Assembly (NCBI GenBank): GCA_007134115.1
Contig: SLLK01000380.1
Location: 1-7,573, forward strand
DNA length: 7,573 bases
From: Gammaproteobacteria bacterium
Lineage (GTDB): Bacteria > Pseudomonadota > Gammaproteobacteria > UBA5335 > SLRW01
Direction: 5' to 3'
Position numbers and translations under genes: made by a program. The notes beneath the pieces are model-generated. The model saw only the letters and a program-made list of their open reading frames with translations. It had not been told where the DNA came from and made no database searches. This document shows, in pieces, positions 1-5,478 of the stretch. Each line of letters opens with the position of its first letter. The first letter of the stretch is position 1.

Positions 1-156
1 CTGCGGGCCAGCGCCTTGTCCAAAGCCTTCAGCGACACGCAGAGAGCGCGTCAACCGGCCAGGCAGGACACTACAACCAGCCTTCCCTGCGCACAGCGCC
101 TTGCAGCCTGGACGCGACAGGGCCCGCTGAGACGTGACGAATAGATCAGCGTTTCC
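1..156. other. Non-coding left edge, downstream of ctaB; repeat-like
   Basis: I see no supportable gene here. Plus-strand frame 1 is open from the window edge to a TAG at 142-144, and the minus-strand frame after the ctaB stop is also open. Neither translation resembles a known protein, and the minus-strand frame has no ATG. The stretch has internal structure: a near-repeat at 1-18 and 87-103, an inverted pair CCAGGC/GCCTGG at 59-64 and 106-111, and an inverted pair CGCTGA/TCAGCG at 125-130 and 146-151. The last pair lies just past the ctaB stop but has no T-run on the minus strand, so it is not a convincing intrinsic terminator. An SCO/senC gene, which I recall following ctaB in Pseudomonas, does not begin here. 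The overall look suggests a dispersed intergenic repeat, which is inference. Confidence 0.4.
9..103. repeat. Pair of direct near-repeats sharing CAGCGCCTTG
   Basis: The 10-mer CAGCGCCTTG occurs exactly at 9-18 and 94-103. The flanks also agree: CTGCGGGC precedes the first copy and CTGCGCA the second, so the similarity spans about 17-18 bases with one indel and a few mismatches. Both copies lie in the non-coding edge after ctaB. Ends with the same orientation could belong to one short dispersed element, but only two copies are visible and the element's limits cannot be set from this window. Confidence 0.4.
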
Positions 157-1041
157 TTAAAGGGTAAAAACGGGCGGCAGATAGTGGTCTGCCAGCAGGA
201 AGGTAAACAGACCGAGAAGGTATGTAATCGAATAACCGAAGGTTTTCATCGCCAGCGCGTCGGTGGGACGGCGCCTGAGAGCCAGCGCGTAATACAGGAA
301 AACACTGCCCAGCCCCAGCGCTCCGAGCAGATAGACAATACCGCTCATACCCGTCACCCAGGGCAGTATACTGATCGGTAATAGCAGAATGGTGTAAAGC
401 AGAATATGCAGGCGCGTGAATTCGTTGCCATGGGTCACCGGCAACATGGGAATATCCACCGCGGCATACTCATCCTTGCGGGCAATGGCCAGTGCCCAGA
501 AGTGCGGCGGGGTCCACACGAAGATAATCAGAAACAGCAGCAGGGCATGGCCGTGCAGCTCGCCGGTCACAGCGGTCCAGCCCAGCACCGGCGGCGCAGC
601 GCCCGCGGCGCCGCCGATGACGATATTCTGCGGGGTCGCCCGCTTGAGATAGACGGTGTAGATGACTGCGTAACCAATCAGCGAGAGCAGCGTCAGCCAG
701 GCGGTCAACGGGTTGACCAGCAGCGCCAGCATGGCCATGGCCGTGGCACCCAGTACCAGCGCGAATACCAGGCTGGGCCACAACTGCAGACTGCCTGTGG
801 GCAAGGGGCGGCCGCGGGTCCGCGCCATCTTTGCGTCTACCTGGCGATCAAGAATATGGTTGATTACCGCTGCCGATGAAGCAGCCAGACCGATGCCCAG
901 GGTGCCATACACCAGCGCATCCCAGGGCACCATGCCCGGGGTGGACAGAAACATCCCGACCACCGCGGTAAACACGATCAGCGCCACTACCTTGGGCTTG
1001 GTCAGCTCATAGTAGCTGAGCATGGTCCGCGCCAGTGTCAT
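157..1041 (-). CDS. ctaB: Protoheme IX farnesyltransferase (heme O synthase)
   Basis: This UbiA-family membrane prenyltransferase (CtaB/CyoE/Cox10) adds a farnesyl group from farnesyl diphosphate to heme B, giving heme O, the precursor of heme A. The 294-residue length is typical. The first Asp-rich motif is N61-x3-D65-x3-D69, followed by KMARTRGRPLP (71-81). The second conserved block is YLKRATPQNIVIGG (131-144), followed by AGAAPP. About eight or nine hydrophobic segments are visible, and WTPPHFWALAI (176-186) is also family-typical. The ATG directly abuts the TGA of ctaA, and a GGAGG (1046-1050) inside the end of ctaA can serve as its ribosome binding site, so translation is probably coupled. 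Presence beside ctaA supports heme A rather than heme O as the final product. The gene is complete and shows no anomaly. It ends the visible operon. Confidence 0.97.
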   Translation of the reverse strand: MTLARTMLSYYELTKPKVVALIVFTAVVGMFLSTPGMVPWDALVYGTLGIGLAASSAAVINHILDRQVDAKMARTRGRPLPTGSLQLWPSLVFALVLGATAMAMLALLVNPLTAWLTLLSLIGYAVIYTVYLKRATPQNIVIGGAAGAAPPVLGWTAVTGELHGHALLLFLIIFVWTPPHFWALAIARKDEYAAVDIPMLPVTHGNEFTRLHILLYTILLLPISILPWVTGMSGIVYLLGALGLGSVFLYYALALRRRPTDALAMKTFGYSITYLLGLFTFLLADHYLPPVFTL

Positions 1042-2064
1042 TCAGCCTCCCGCGGCGGGTGAAGTGTTGCGCGTGCGCAACACATGATTGACCAGCAACA
1101 TGGCCAGCAGCAGTAATGCAGCGCCGGCATTGTGGACCGTTGCCAGCCACAACGGCAACTGCCACAGCACGGTGTAGATACCCACCAGCAACTGGAACAC
1201 CAGTGCGCCGGCAAGTATACCCCCGGCCAGGCGAACCTGCGGGAAATGACCACGCCAGGCCAGCGCGAAGGCCAGTGCGCCCACGTACAAGGCGGTCACC
1301 ACCGCGCCGATACGGTGCGCCATATGAATGCCGACCCGCGCCTCGCCGTCGAGTACGCCGCCTTCATAGTTCACGCCCAGTTCACGCCAGAGCACAAACC
1401 CTTGCCCGAAATCAGCCGGCGGCCACCACTGCCCCTGACAGAGCGGGAAATCCGGGCAGGCCAGGGCCGCATAATTGGTGCTGGTCCAGCCGCCGAGGGC
1501 AATCTGCACGGCGACGACCGCCACACCGATCAGCGCAGCCAGGCGCAGACGCGGAAACGGCGGTCGTTGTGGCGGGGCCAGATAGTTACCGTGGCGCAGC
1601 ACCAGCCAGCCGAGCAGGCCCAGAATGGTCATGCCGCCCAGCAGGTGAGCGAGCACAATAGCCGGCTTGAGCAACATGGTGACGGTCCACATCCCCAGCA
1701 GGGACTGGAAGATGACCAGCCCCAGCAAGGTCAGCGGCACGCCCACGGGTTGCTCAGGCAAGCGGCGATGACGCCAGCTCACAATGGCCAGGAAGAGGAT
1801 AGCCAGGCCCAGGATACCGGCGGCGTAGCGATGAATCATCTCGATCCACGCCTTGTGGGTTTCTACCGTCCAGCCGGGAAAAGCCTGCTCCGCCTGCTGA
1901 ATCTGTTCGGCCTGTTGCGGCGCCGTGAGAAAGCCGTAACAGCCGGGCCAGTCCGGACAGCCCAGGCCGGCATCGGCAAGCCGCGTGAAGGCACCCAACA
2001 CCACCACCACAAAGGTAAGCAGCAGCGCGCCGAAAGCAATACGGTGGAACCATGTCTGACGCAT
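1042..2064 (-). CDS. ctaA: Heme A synthase (Cox15/CtaA family)
   Basis: CtaA oxidises the C8 methyl of heme O to a formyl group, yielding heme A for the a and a3 sites of subunit I. The 340-residue protein has about eight membrane segments in two similar halves. Each half has an extracytoplasmic Cys pair: C36-PDWPG-C42 and C203-PDFPL-C209. Candidate heme-binding histidines sit in the expected helices: H78 in EMIHRY (with E75), H140 in AHLLGG, H247/H250 in HMAHRIGA, and H311 in TVHNAGA. I place the start at the ATG (2062-2064); an in-frame TTG directly before it (2065-2067) would add one residue, and the weak AGG upstream does not decide between them. The preceding gene stops 5 nt upstream and ctaB follows with no gap, so the three genes are surely co-transcribed. 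The doubled Cys pairs fit the proteobacterial/Bacillus type of CtaA. Confidence 0.96.
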   Translation of the reverse strand: MRQTWFHRIAFGALLLTFVVVVLGAFTRLADAGLGCPDWPGCYGFLTAPQQAEQIQQAEQAFPGWTVETHKAWIEMIHRYAAGILGLAILFLAIVSWRHRRLPEQPVGVPLTLLGLVIFQSLLGMWTVTMLLKPAIVLAHLLGGMTILGLLGWLVLRHGNYLAPPQRPPFPRLRLAALIGVAVVAVQIALGGWTSTNYAALACPDFPLCQGQWWPPADFGQGFVLWRELGVNYEGGVLDGEARVGIHMAHRIGAVVTALYVGALAFALAWRGHFPQVRLAGGILAGALVFQLLVGIYTVLWQLPLWLATVHNAGAALLLLAMLLVNHVLRTRNTSPAAGG

Positions 2065-2069
2065 CAAAG

Positions 2070-2687
2070 TTAGCCTATTCTGGAAACACGCAAAAGATGC
2101 TTGAGGTCATCGCGGAGGTCTCGTGGATCCACCTCCGGACTGAAACTCATGATGACGTTACCCAGCGGATCGACGATATAAATGCGGCGCGCATCAAGGG
2201 GGTCCTCGTCCGCGTGGCGGAAGGACTCCAGCAGGGATCCATCCTCGGCGATCCGGGCCACGGTCAAATCCGGGTGGCCCTCGATCCGCGCCTCCAGTGT
2301 CCCGGCATCAGGCAACTCCACCAGGGCGTAGAGGCGTTGCACCCGCTGCATGTCGCGCCCCAGCGCGGTGCGGATCTGGCGACTGAAATACAGGCGGCTC
2401 TCACACACTTCGTCGCACTCGGCGCCGCCTGCATACACCATGGTCCACTGGCCCTGAAAGTACGCCTCATCAAGGACCGCGCCATCCGTCGCCTGAAGCC
2501 GCACATCAGACAGCGGACGCGGCGGATCGAACAGTTCACCGTGGCTGCCCCCGCCGGCACCGGCCGGGCGCCACTGATCCACGTTGGCGTACCACACCCA
2601 GGCCACGACCAGCGGACCCAGGAAACACAGCGCCAGCAGGACCAGTTTCAGGCGCGAGATCAACAGGGCTCTTCGGGAATCACTCAT
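2070..2687 (-). CDS. SCO-like thioredoxin-fold membrane protein of the cox cluster
   Basis: This 205-residue protein has one N-terminal membrane anchor (about 13-33) and a domain placed outside the cytoplasm. The domain follows the SCO/thioredoxin order: a strand at WTMVYAGG (81-88), then C91-DEV-C95 (CxxxC, the spacing of SCO copper chaperones), then RRIYIVDPLGNVIMSF (168-182), and a C-terminal helix DLRDDLKHLLR (190-200). In SCO proteins a copper-ligand His precedes the last strand; aligning on YIVD puts Asp165 or Ala166 there, and the nearest His is H158. It is probably the conserved hypothetical protein found between SURF1 and ctaA in Pseudomonas-type clusters (recalled, not searched). 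Its start overlaps the SURF1 stop (ATGAGTGA, 2680-2687), indicating coupling. A role in copper handling or thiol reduction during oxidase assembly is inference; the family is uncharacterised as far as I know. Confidence 0.85.
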   Translation of the reverse strand: MSDSRRALLISRLKLVLLALCFLGPLVVAWVWYANVDQWRPAGAGGGSHGELFDPPRPLSDVRLQATDGAVLDEAYFQGQWTMVYAGGAECDEVCESRLYFSRQIRTALGRDMQRVQRLYALVELPDAGTLEARIEGHPDLTVARIAEDGSLLESFRHADEDPLDARRIYIVDPLGNVIMSFSPEVDPRDLRDDLKHLLRVSRIG

Positions 2688-3426
2688 CAGGACTCTCTCG
2701 CCGCCGGCGGCGGCTGTTGACTATGACATAGATGGCCAGCAATGCAGCCGTCAACGCGAACCACTGCAGGGCGTAGCCATAGTGGCGCGCCGGTCCGGGA
2801 ACCGCAGGCCGCCAGTCGCGGCGGTAGCCGTGTGGATCTTCGGCATCAAGCAGCAACATCAGAGGCGCGACGGGCTCATCCAGTGCTGCGGCAATATCTT
2901 CCGGCTCGGGATAATGCACCAGGCGGGGCCAGCCCGGTTCCATACTGGCCTGACCAAGGCGCAGACCCGGCTGCGGAAATCGGCGCAACAGCCCTCTCAC
3001 CTGGAGTCGCTCACCGGTGACCGAAACATCCGGCAGGTCCTGCCGGGTCCGCCCCTGCGCCCGCCACCCGCGGTTCACCATGAGCACCGTGCCATCGGTC
3101 ATCCGCAGCGGCGTCAGTACTTCGTGGCCGGGTTCCCCGTTACGCACCTGGTTGTCGAGCAGGAACTGGCGTTGCGGTTCGTAACGACCGCTGACTGCCA
3201 CCGGCTCGTACAGGGGCCCGTCCGTTGCCGCGATGGTCGCGAGGTCGCCTCGGGTGGCAATGGTTGCGCTCGGCGATTCGACCGCCCGTGCAAACCGGTC
3301 AAACAGCGCCTCTTTCTGCGCGGCGCGATCGAGTTGCCACAGCCCCAGCCAACTCATCACCAGTGCGAGGACGAGGGTAGCCACAGTCGGCCACAGACCG
3401 GGGCTGAACTGCCAGCGCGCACTCAT
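2680..3426 (-). CDS. SURF1 family cytochrome oxidase assembly protein
   Basis: SURF1 (Shy1 in yeast) is a membrane assembly factor that assists heme A insertion into subunit I. The 248-residue product has the usual form: two membrane helices, one near each end (about 11-29 and 217-236), flanking a large extracytoplasmic domain. Family motifs are present: LGLWQLDRAAQK (27-38) after the first helix, GRY (80-82), VNRGW (117-121) and RHYGYALQWFAL (214-225) entering the second helix. The start is placed at the ATG (3424-3426). A GTG at 3472-3474 in the same frame would add 16 Cys/Gly/Arg-rich residues unlike the family and extend into the divergent promoter spacer, so I reject it. The stop overlaps the next gene by 8 nt. 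This is the first gene of the heme-synthesis/assembly block and probably uses a promoter in the spacer 3427-3519. Confidence 0.94.
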   Translation of the reverse strand: MSARWQFSPGLWPTVATLVLALVMSWLGLWQLDRAAQKEALFDRFARAVESPSATIATRGDLATIAATDGPLYEPVAVSGRYEPQRQFLLDNQVRNGEPGHEVLTPLRMTDGTVLMVNRGWRAQGRTRQDLPDVSVTGERLQVRGLLRRFPQPGLRLGQASMEPGWPRLVHYPEPEDIAAALDEPVAPLMLLLDAEDPHGYRRDWRPAVPGPARHYGYALQWFALTAALLAIYVIVNSRRRRRESPDE

Positions 3427-3461
3427 CGGCACCCCGCGCGGGCCAAAACAGCCCCTGCAGA

Positions 3462-3479
3462 AGCCTGCGCGCACAGGTT
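3462..3479. promoter_or_regulatory. Imperfect 18-bp palindrome, possible operator
   Basis: AGCCTGCGCGCACAGGTT is symmetrical about 3470.5, with seven of nine pairs matching (arms CCTG at 3464-3467 and CAGG at 3474-3477). It overlaps the first base of the candidate -10 TAGAAT, a usual place for a repressor site. The sequence is GC-rich and short, so chance is possible. I do not recognise it as an Anr/FNR-type box (TTGAT-N4-ATCAA). Confidence 0.25.
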
Positions 3480-3484
3480 AGAAT

Positions 3485-3517
3485 AGGACCTCCGAAGCAA
3501 CCCCGGCGGACCTCCGA
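3485..3517. repeat. Tandem 10-bp sites GGACCTCCGA, 22 bp apart
   Basis: GGACCTCCGA occurs exactly at 3486-3495 and 3508-3517, a 22-bp period or about two helical turns. Each copy contains a near-palindrome CGGA-N2-TCCG, perfect in the second (3507-3516) and with one mismatch in the first (3485-3494). The pair lies between the candidate -10 and the DUF2909 start, and the second copy overlaps its ribosome binding site. Placement and spacing fit a protein-binding operator on one face of the helix, or a leader-RNA element, but neither role is shown. Confidence 0.45.
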
Positions 3518-3519
3518 CC

Positions 3520-3753
3520 ATGCTGATCAAGATTCTGATCGTCCTCGCCCTGCTGGCAATTGTCATCAGCCTTGCATCGGGATTCTTTTCCCTGATGCGC
3601 GATGAGAGCACGTCGCGCTCGCGCGCCACGGTGCGCGCCCTGACCTGGCGCATTGGTCTGTCCATCGCCCTGTTCGTGCTCATCATGCTGGGCCTCGCCA
3701 CGGGGGTCATCGAAAGCAACCCTTCCCCCTATCTGACCACGACCAACGGCTAA
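3520..3753 (+). CDS. DUF2909-type twin-transmembrane small protein
   Basis: The 77-residue product has two hydrophobic helices (about 3-26 and 45-65) joined by a polar loop rich in Arg and Ser (27-44), and a short polar tail. By the positive-inside rule the loop is cytoplasmic and both ends are periplasmic. Size, topology and location between coxC and SURF1 match the small DUF2909 'twin transmembrane' proteins I recall from Pseudomonas-type oxidase clusters. Its biochemical role is unknown; the location suggests assembly or stability of the oxidase. It is the only plus-strand gene in the window, divergent from SURF1 and convergent with coxC, so it is transcribed separately from both oxidase blocks. 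The ATG is preceded by GGCGGA at 9 nt. The gene is complete. Confidence 0.85.
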   Translation: MLIKILIVLALLAIVISLASGFFSLMRDESTSRSRATVRALTWRIGLSIALFVLIMLGLATGVIESNPSPYLTTTNG

Positions 3754-3774
3754 CATTCACCGGCCTGTTGCAGC

Positions 3775-3797
3775 ACGGGCGCCACGCGGGCGCCCGT
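3775..3797. terminator. Perfect 9-bp hairpin between convergent genes
   Basis: ACGGGCGCC (3775-3783) and GGCGCCCGT (3789-3797) form a perfect 9-bp GC-rich stem with a five-base loop (ACGCG). It lies in the 69-nt gap between the stop codons of the plus-strand DUF2909 gene and minus-strand coxC, where a shared terminator is expected. Neither side has a T-run, so it is not a classical intrinsic terminator in either direction. It may act with Rho, as a 3'-end stabiliser, or as a partial barrier letting some coxC transcript reach the SURF1 block. Confidence 0.55.
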
Positions 3798-3822
3798 TGA
3801 GCCTCATCAGTGCAGGCCCGGG

Positions 3823-4698
3823 TCAGAGAATGTAGACAAAGATAAACAGGCCCAGCCAGACCACGTCCACGAAGTGCCAGTACCAGGCGCCGGCTTCGAA
3901 TACGAAGTGCCGCTCGGAGGTCATGTGGCCCTTGAGTACACGATACAGGACAGCCCCCAGCATAATCGCGCCCAGTGTCACATGCAGGCCATGGAAGCCG
4001 GTCAGCATGAAAAATGTCGAACCGTAGATGCCGGTGGCCAGAGTCAGATTGAGATCCTGATAGGCATGCACGTATTCGTACGCCTGCAGGCCGAGGAAGA
4101 TCACACCCAGGGCGATGGTCGCCACCAGCCAGTTGATTACCCGCTGCTGCTCACCGTCCTTGAGCGCATGGTGCGCAACCGCCAGCGTCCAGCTACTGGT
4201 CAGCAGAATGGCGGTATTGATCGCGGGCAGCCCCCAGGCGCCCATGGCAATAAACTCGCCGCCCAGTTCGGCCGGCCCGGCCGTCGGCCAGGTGGCGGCA
4301 AAATCCGGCCACAGCACGGCACCGGTCAGCGATTTCGCGCCTTCGCCGCCCAGCCAGGTCACTGCCAGGGTACGGGCATAGAACAGGGCACCAAAGAAAG
4401 CGCCGAAGAACATGACCTCGGAAAAGATAAACCAGCCCATGGCCCAGCGATAGGTACGATCAACCTGGGCGTTATACAGCCCGGCCACGCTCTCGTTGAT
4501 GACGTCACGAAACCAGCCGAAGATCATCACCAGCAGGGTGGCCACACCGAGGATGGCAATCCACGGGCCAATGGCATGGCTGTTGAGGGCCATTGCGCCG
4601 CCGCCGGCAAGCAGGAAAAGCCCCACCGAACCCACAATCGGCCAGTAGCTGCCGTGCGGGACGTAGTAAACGTTCTTGTAGTCTGACGCTTGCGCCAT
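3823..4698 (-). CDS. coxC: Cytochrome c oxidase subunit III
   Basis: Subunit III is the integral membrane partner of subunit I; in related enzymes it supports proton uptake through the D pathway and protects the enzyme from turnover-linked inactivation. The 291-residue protein shows seven hydrophobic segments and the family motifs: YYVPHGSYWPI (11-21) at the N terminus, FSEVMFF (92-98) with the conserved membrane Glu94, GFHGLHV (234-240), and AWYWHFVDVVWL (271-282) before the last helix. The segment around 112-148 between helices is longer than in mitochondrial subunit III, as I recall for gammaproteobacterial forms. The ATG is preceded by AGGGG at about 7 nt and lies 20 nt after the ctaG stop. 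It is the last visible gene of the structural block. No anomalies. Confidence 0.97.
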   Translation of the reverse strand: MAQASDYKNVYYVPHGSYWPIVGSVGLFLLAGGGAMALNSHAIGPWIAILGVATLLVMIFGWFRDVINESVAGLYNAQVDRTYRWAMGWFIFSEVMFFGAFFGALFYARTLAVTWLGGEGAKSLTGAVLWPDFAATWPTAGPAELGGEFIAMGAWGLPAINTAILLTSSWTLAVAHHALKDGEQQRVINWLVATIALGVIFLGLQAYEYVHAYQDLNLTLATGIYGSTFFMLTGFHGLHVTLGAIMLGAVLYRVLKGHMTSERHFVFEAGAWYWHFVDVVWLGLFIFVYIL

Positions 4699-4718
4699 GT
4701 TCTACCCCTTCATGGTCA

Positions 4719-5327
4719 TCATTGTGCGGCGGCGTCGCCCAGGGCGACGGTACCGGATTGGCCACGCGAGCCCCCGTGCGCCGGCGTGGCATCAAAAAAC
4801 GTATAGGCCAGGGTGACCCGGTCGACATGCCCGGGCAAATCCGGGTCGACCACAAAGCGCACCGGCATTTGCTTGCCCTCGCCGGCCTTGAAAAGCTGCT
4901 CGACGAAACAGAAACATTCGAGCTTGTGCAGGTGTGCTGAAGCACGCGAAGGCGAAATACTGGGAATGGCCTGACCCAGCATGTCATGGTCACGCTGGTT
5001 TTGGGCGTAGTAGGTCATCACGTGGGTTTCACCCGGATGGACCTCCATGCTGCGCACCTCGGGCCGGAATTCCCACGGCATGTTCTGATTCAGACTGGCG
5101 GTAAATTCGACGGTCACGGTACGTGATTCATCAATCTCGTACACCTGCTCAGTCGCGGGGTCCATGGATACCGTGCCCGGCCCGATACCGGTAATTTCGC
5201 AGAATACGTCGTATAAAGGCACCAGCGCATAACCGAAGCCGAACATAAACACCACCAGCAGCGACAGCTTGCCCGCCATCCACAGGTTACGGCGTCCACG
5301 CTCACCTTTTTCAGATTTGTCAGTCAT
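4719..5327 (-). CDS. ctaG: Cytochrome c oxidase assembly protein CtaG/Cox11
   Basis: Cox11/CtaG carries Cu(I) and delivers it to the CuB site of subunit I. The 202-residue protein has a basic cytoplasmic N terminus, one membrane anchor (about 18-37) and a periplasmic immunoglobulin-like copper domain. Key residues are visible: Cys43 in YDVFCEITG (39-47), and the copper-binding pair Cys138/Cys140 in the ECFCFVEQ motif (137-144). Other family signatures are IPSISP (121-126), MPVRFVVDPDLP (154-165) and AYTFF (174-178). The start is the ATG at 5325-5327, which overlaps the stop of the preceding 46-aa frame in ATGA. An upstream in-frame start at 5399 would add 24 residues read through that small gene in another frame, and is rejected. 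Order ctaD, small protein, ctaG, coxC is the usual one. This is not the unrelated Bacillus caa3 assembly protein also called CtaG. Confidence 0.96.
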   Translation of the reverse strand: MTDKSEKGERGRRNLWMAGKLSLLVVFMFGFGYALVPLYDVFCEITGIGPGTVSMDPATEQVYEIDESRTVTVEFTASLNQNMPWEFRPEVRSMEVHPGETHVMTYYAQNQRDHDMLGQAIPSISPSRASAHLHKLECFCFVEQLFKAGEGKQMPVRFVVDPDLPGHVDRVTLAYTFFDATPAHGGSRGQSGTVALGDAAAQ

Positions 5328-5464
5328 CGCTGTCCCATCATGATGATGAAAGTGATGTAAACACCCACCGCGACCACGGCAAGCACGCCTGCTGTCCACA
5401 GTACTGAGAGACGGCGGCGCCGCAGGCGTTCACGCTCTTCACTCGACTCATGATCATCACTCAT
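5324..5464 (-). CDS. Cytochrome oxidase small assembly protein (46 aa)
   Basis: A 46-codon frame lies between ctaD and ctaG. It starts at the ATG (5462-5464), has GGAG (5472-5475) 7 nt upstream, and its TGA overlaps the ctaG ATG (ATGA, 5324-5327), so it is placed for translational coupling. The protein has an acidic N terminus (MSDDHESSEERE), a basic cluster RLRRRR (13-18) and one membrane helix (about 21-43), predicting N-in topology. Size, position and single-helix form match small oxidase-assembly proteins encoded beside ctaG in beta- and gammaproteobacteria, as I recall them. Its precise job is not established; a role in early maturation or stabilisation of subunit I is inference from position. 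The signals at both ends make it very likely real despite its length. Confidence 0.82.
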   Translation of the reverse strand: MSDDHESSEERERLRRRRLSVLWTAGVLAVVAVGVYITFIIMMGQR

Positions 5465-5478
5465 GCACTGTCTCCGCG

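Larger units (their letters stand above)
3427..3519. promoter_or_regulatory. Divergent intergenic spacer with candidate promoter(s)
   Basis: This 93-nt spacer separates the minus-strand SURF1 block from the plus-strand DUF2909 gene, so it must hold promoter elements for at least one of them. On the plus strand TAGAAT (3479-3484) is one mismatch from the TATAAT consensus, 35 nt before the ATG; the matching -35 position (TGCAGA, 3456-3461) is poor. GGCGGA (3505-3510) is a plausible ribosome binding site for the ATG at 3520. I found no convincing -35/-10 pair for SURF1, whose transcript may instead come from read-through of coxC or an activator-dependent promoter. The spacer also holds an imperfect palindrome and a direct-repeat pair listed separately. 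Confidence 0.4.

Noticed and set aside
1..144. C-terminal end of a plus-strand gene entering from the left edge
   Set aside because: Frame 1 is open to TAG at 142-144, but the 47-residue translation is Arg/Thr/Ala-rich without any recognisable domain, and the DNA looks repeat-like.
125..151. Intrinsic terminator after ctaB
   Set aside because: The CGCTGA/TCAGCG pair is only 6 bp with a 15-base loop and has no T-run on the ctaB strand.
1132..2073. Plus-strand open frame (313 codons) antisense to ctaA
   Set aside because: The composition is Gln/His/Arg-rich low complexity with no motif; ctaA on the other strand is unambiguous.
3427..3474. N-terminal extension of SURF1 from a GTG at 3472-3474
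   Set aside because: The 16 extra residues (Cys/Gly/Arg-rich) are unlike the family and would consume much of the divergent promoter spacer. The ATG at 3424-3426 places the first helix at the usual distance.
2584..3486. Plus-strand open frame (300 codons) antisense to SURF1
   Set aside because: It shows the same shadow composition, and SURF1 motifs are clear on the minus strand.
5328..5399. N-terminal extension of CtaG from an upstream start at 5399
   Set aside because: The extra 24 residues are a His/Arg-rich shadow of the 46-aa gene. The ATG at 5325-5327 gives the normal CtaG N terminus and an ATGA overlap.
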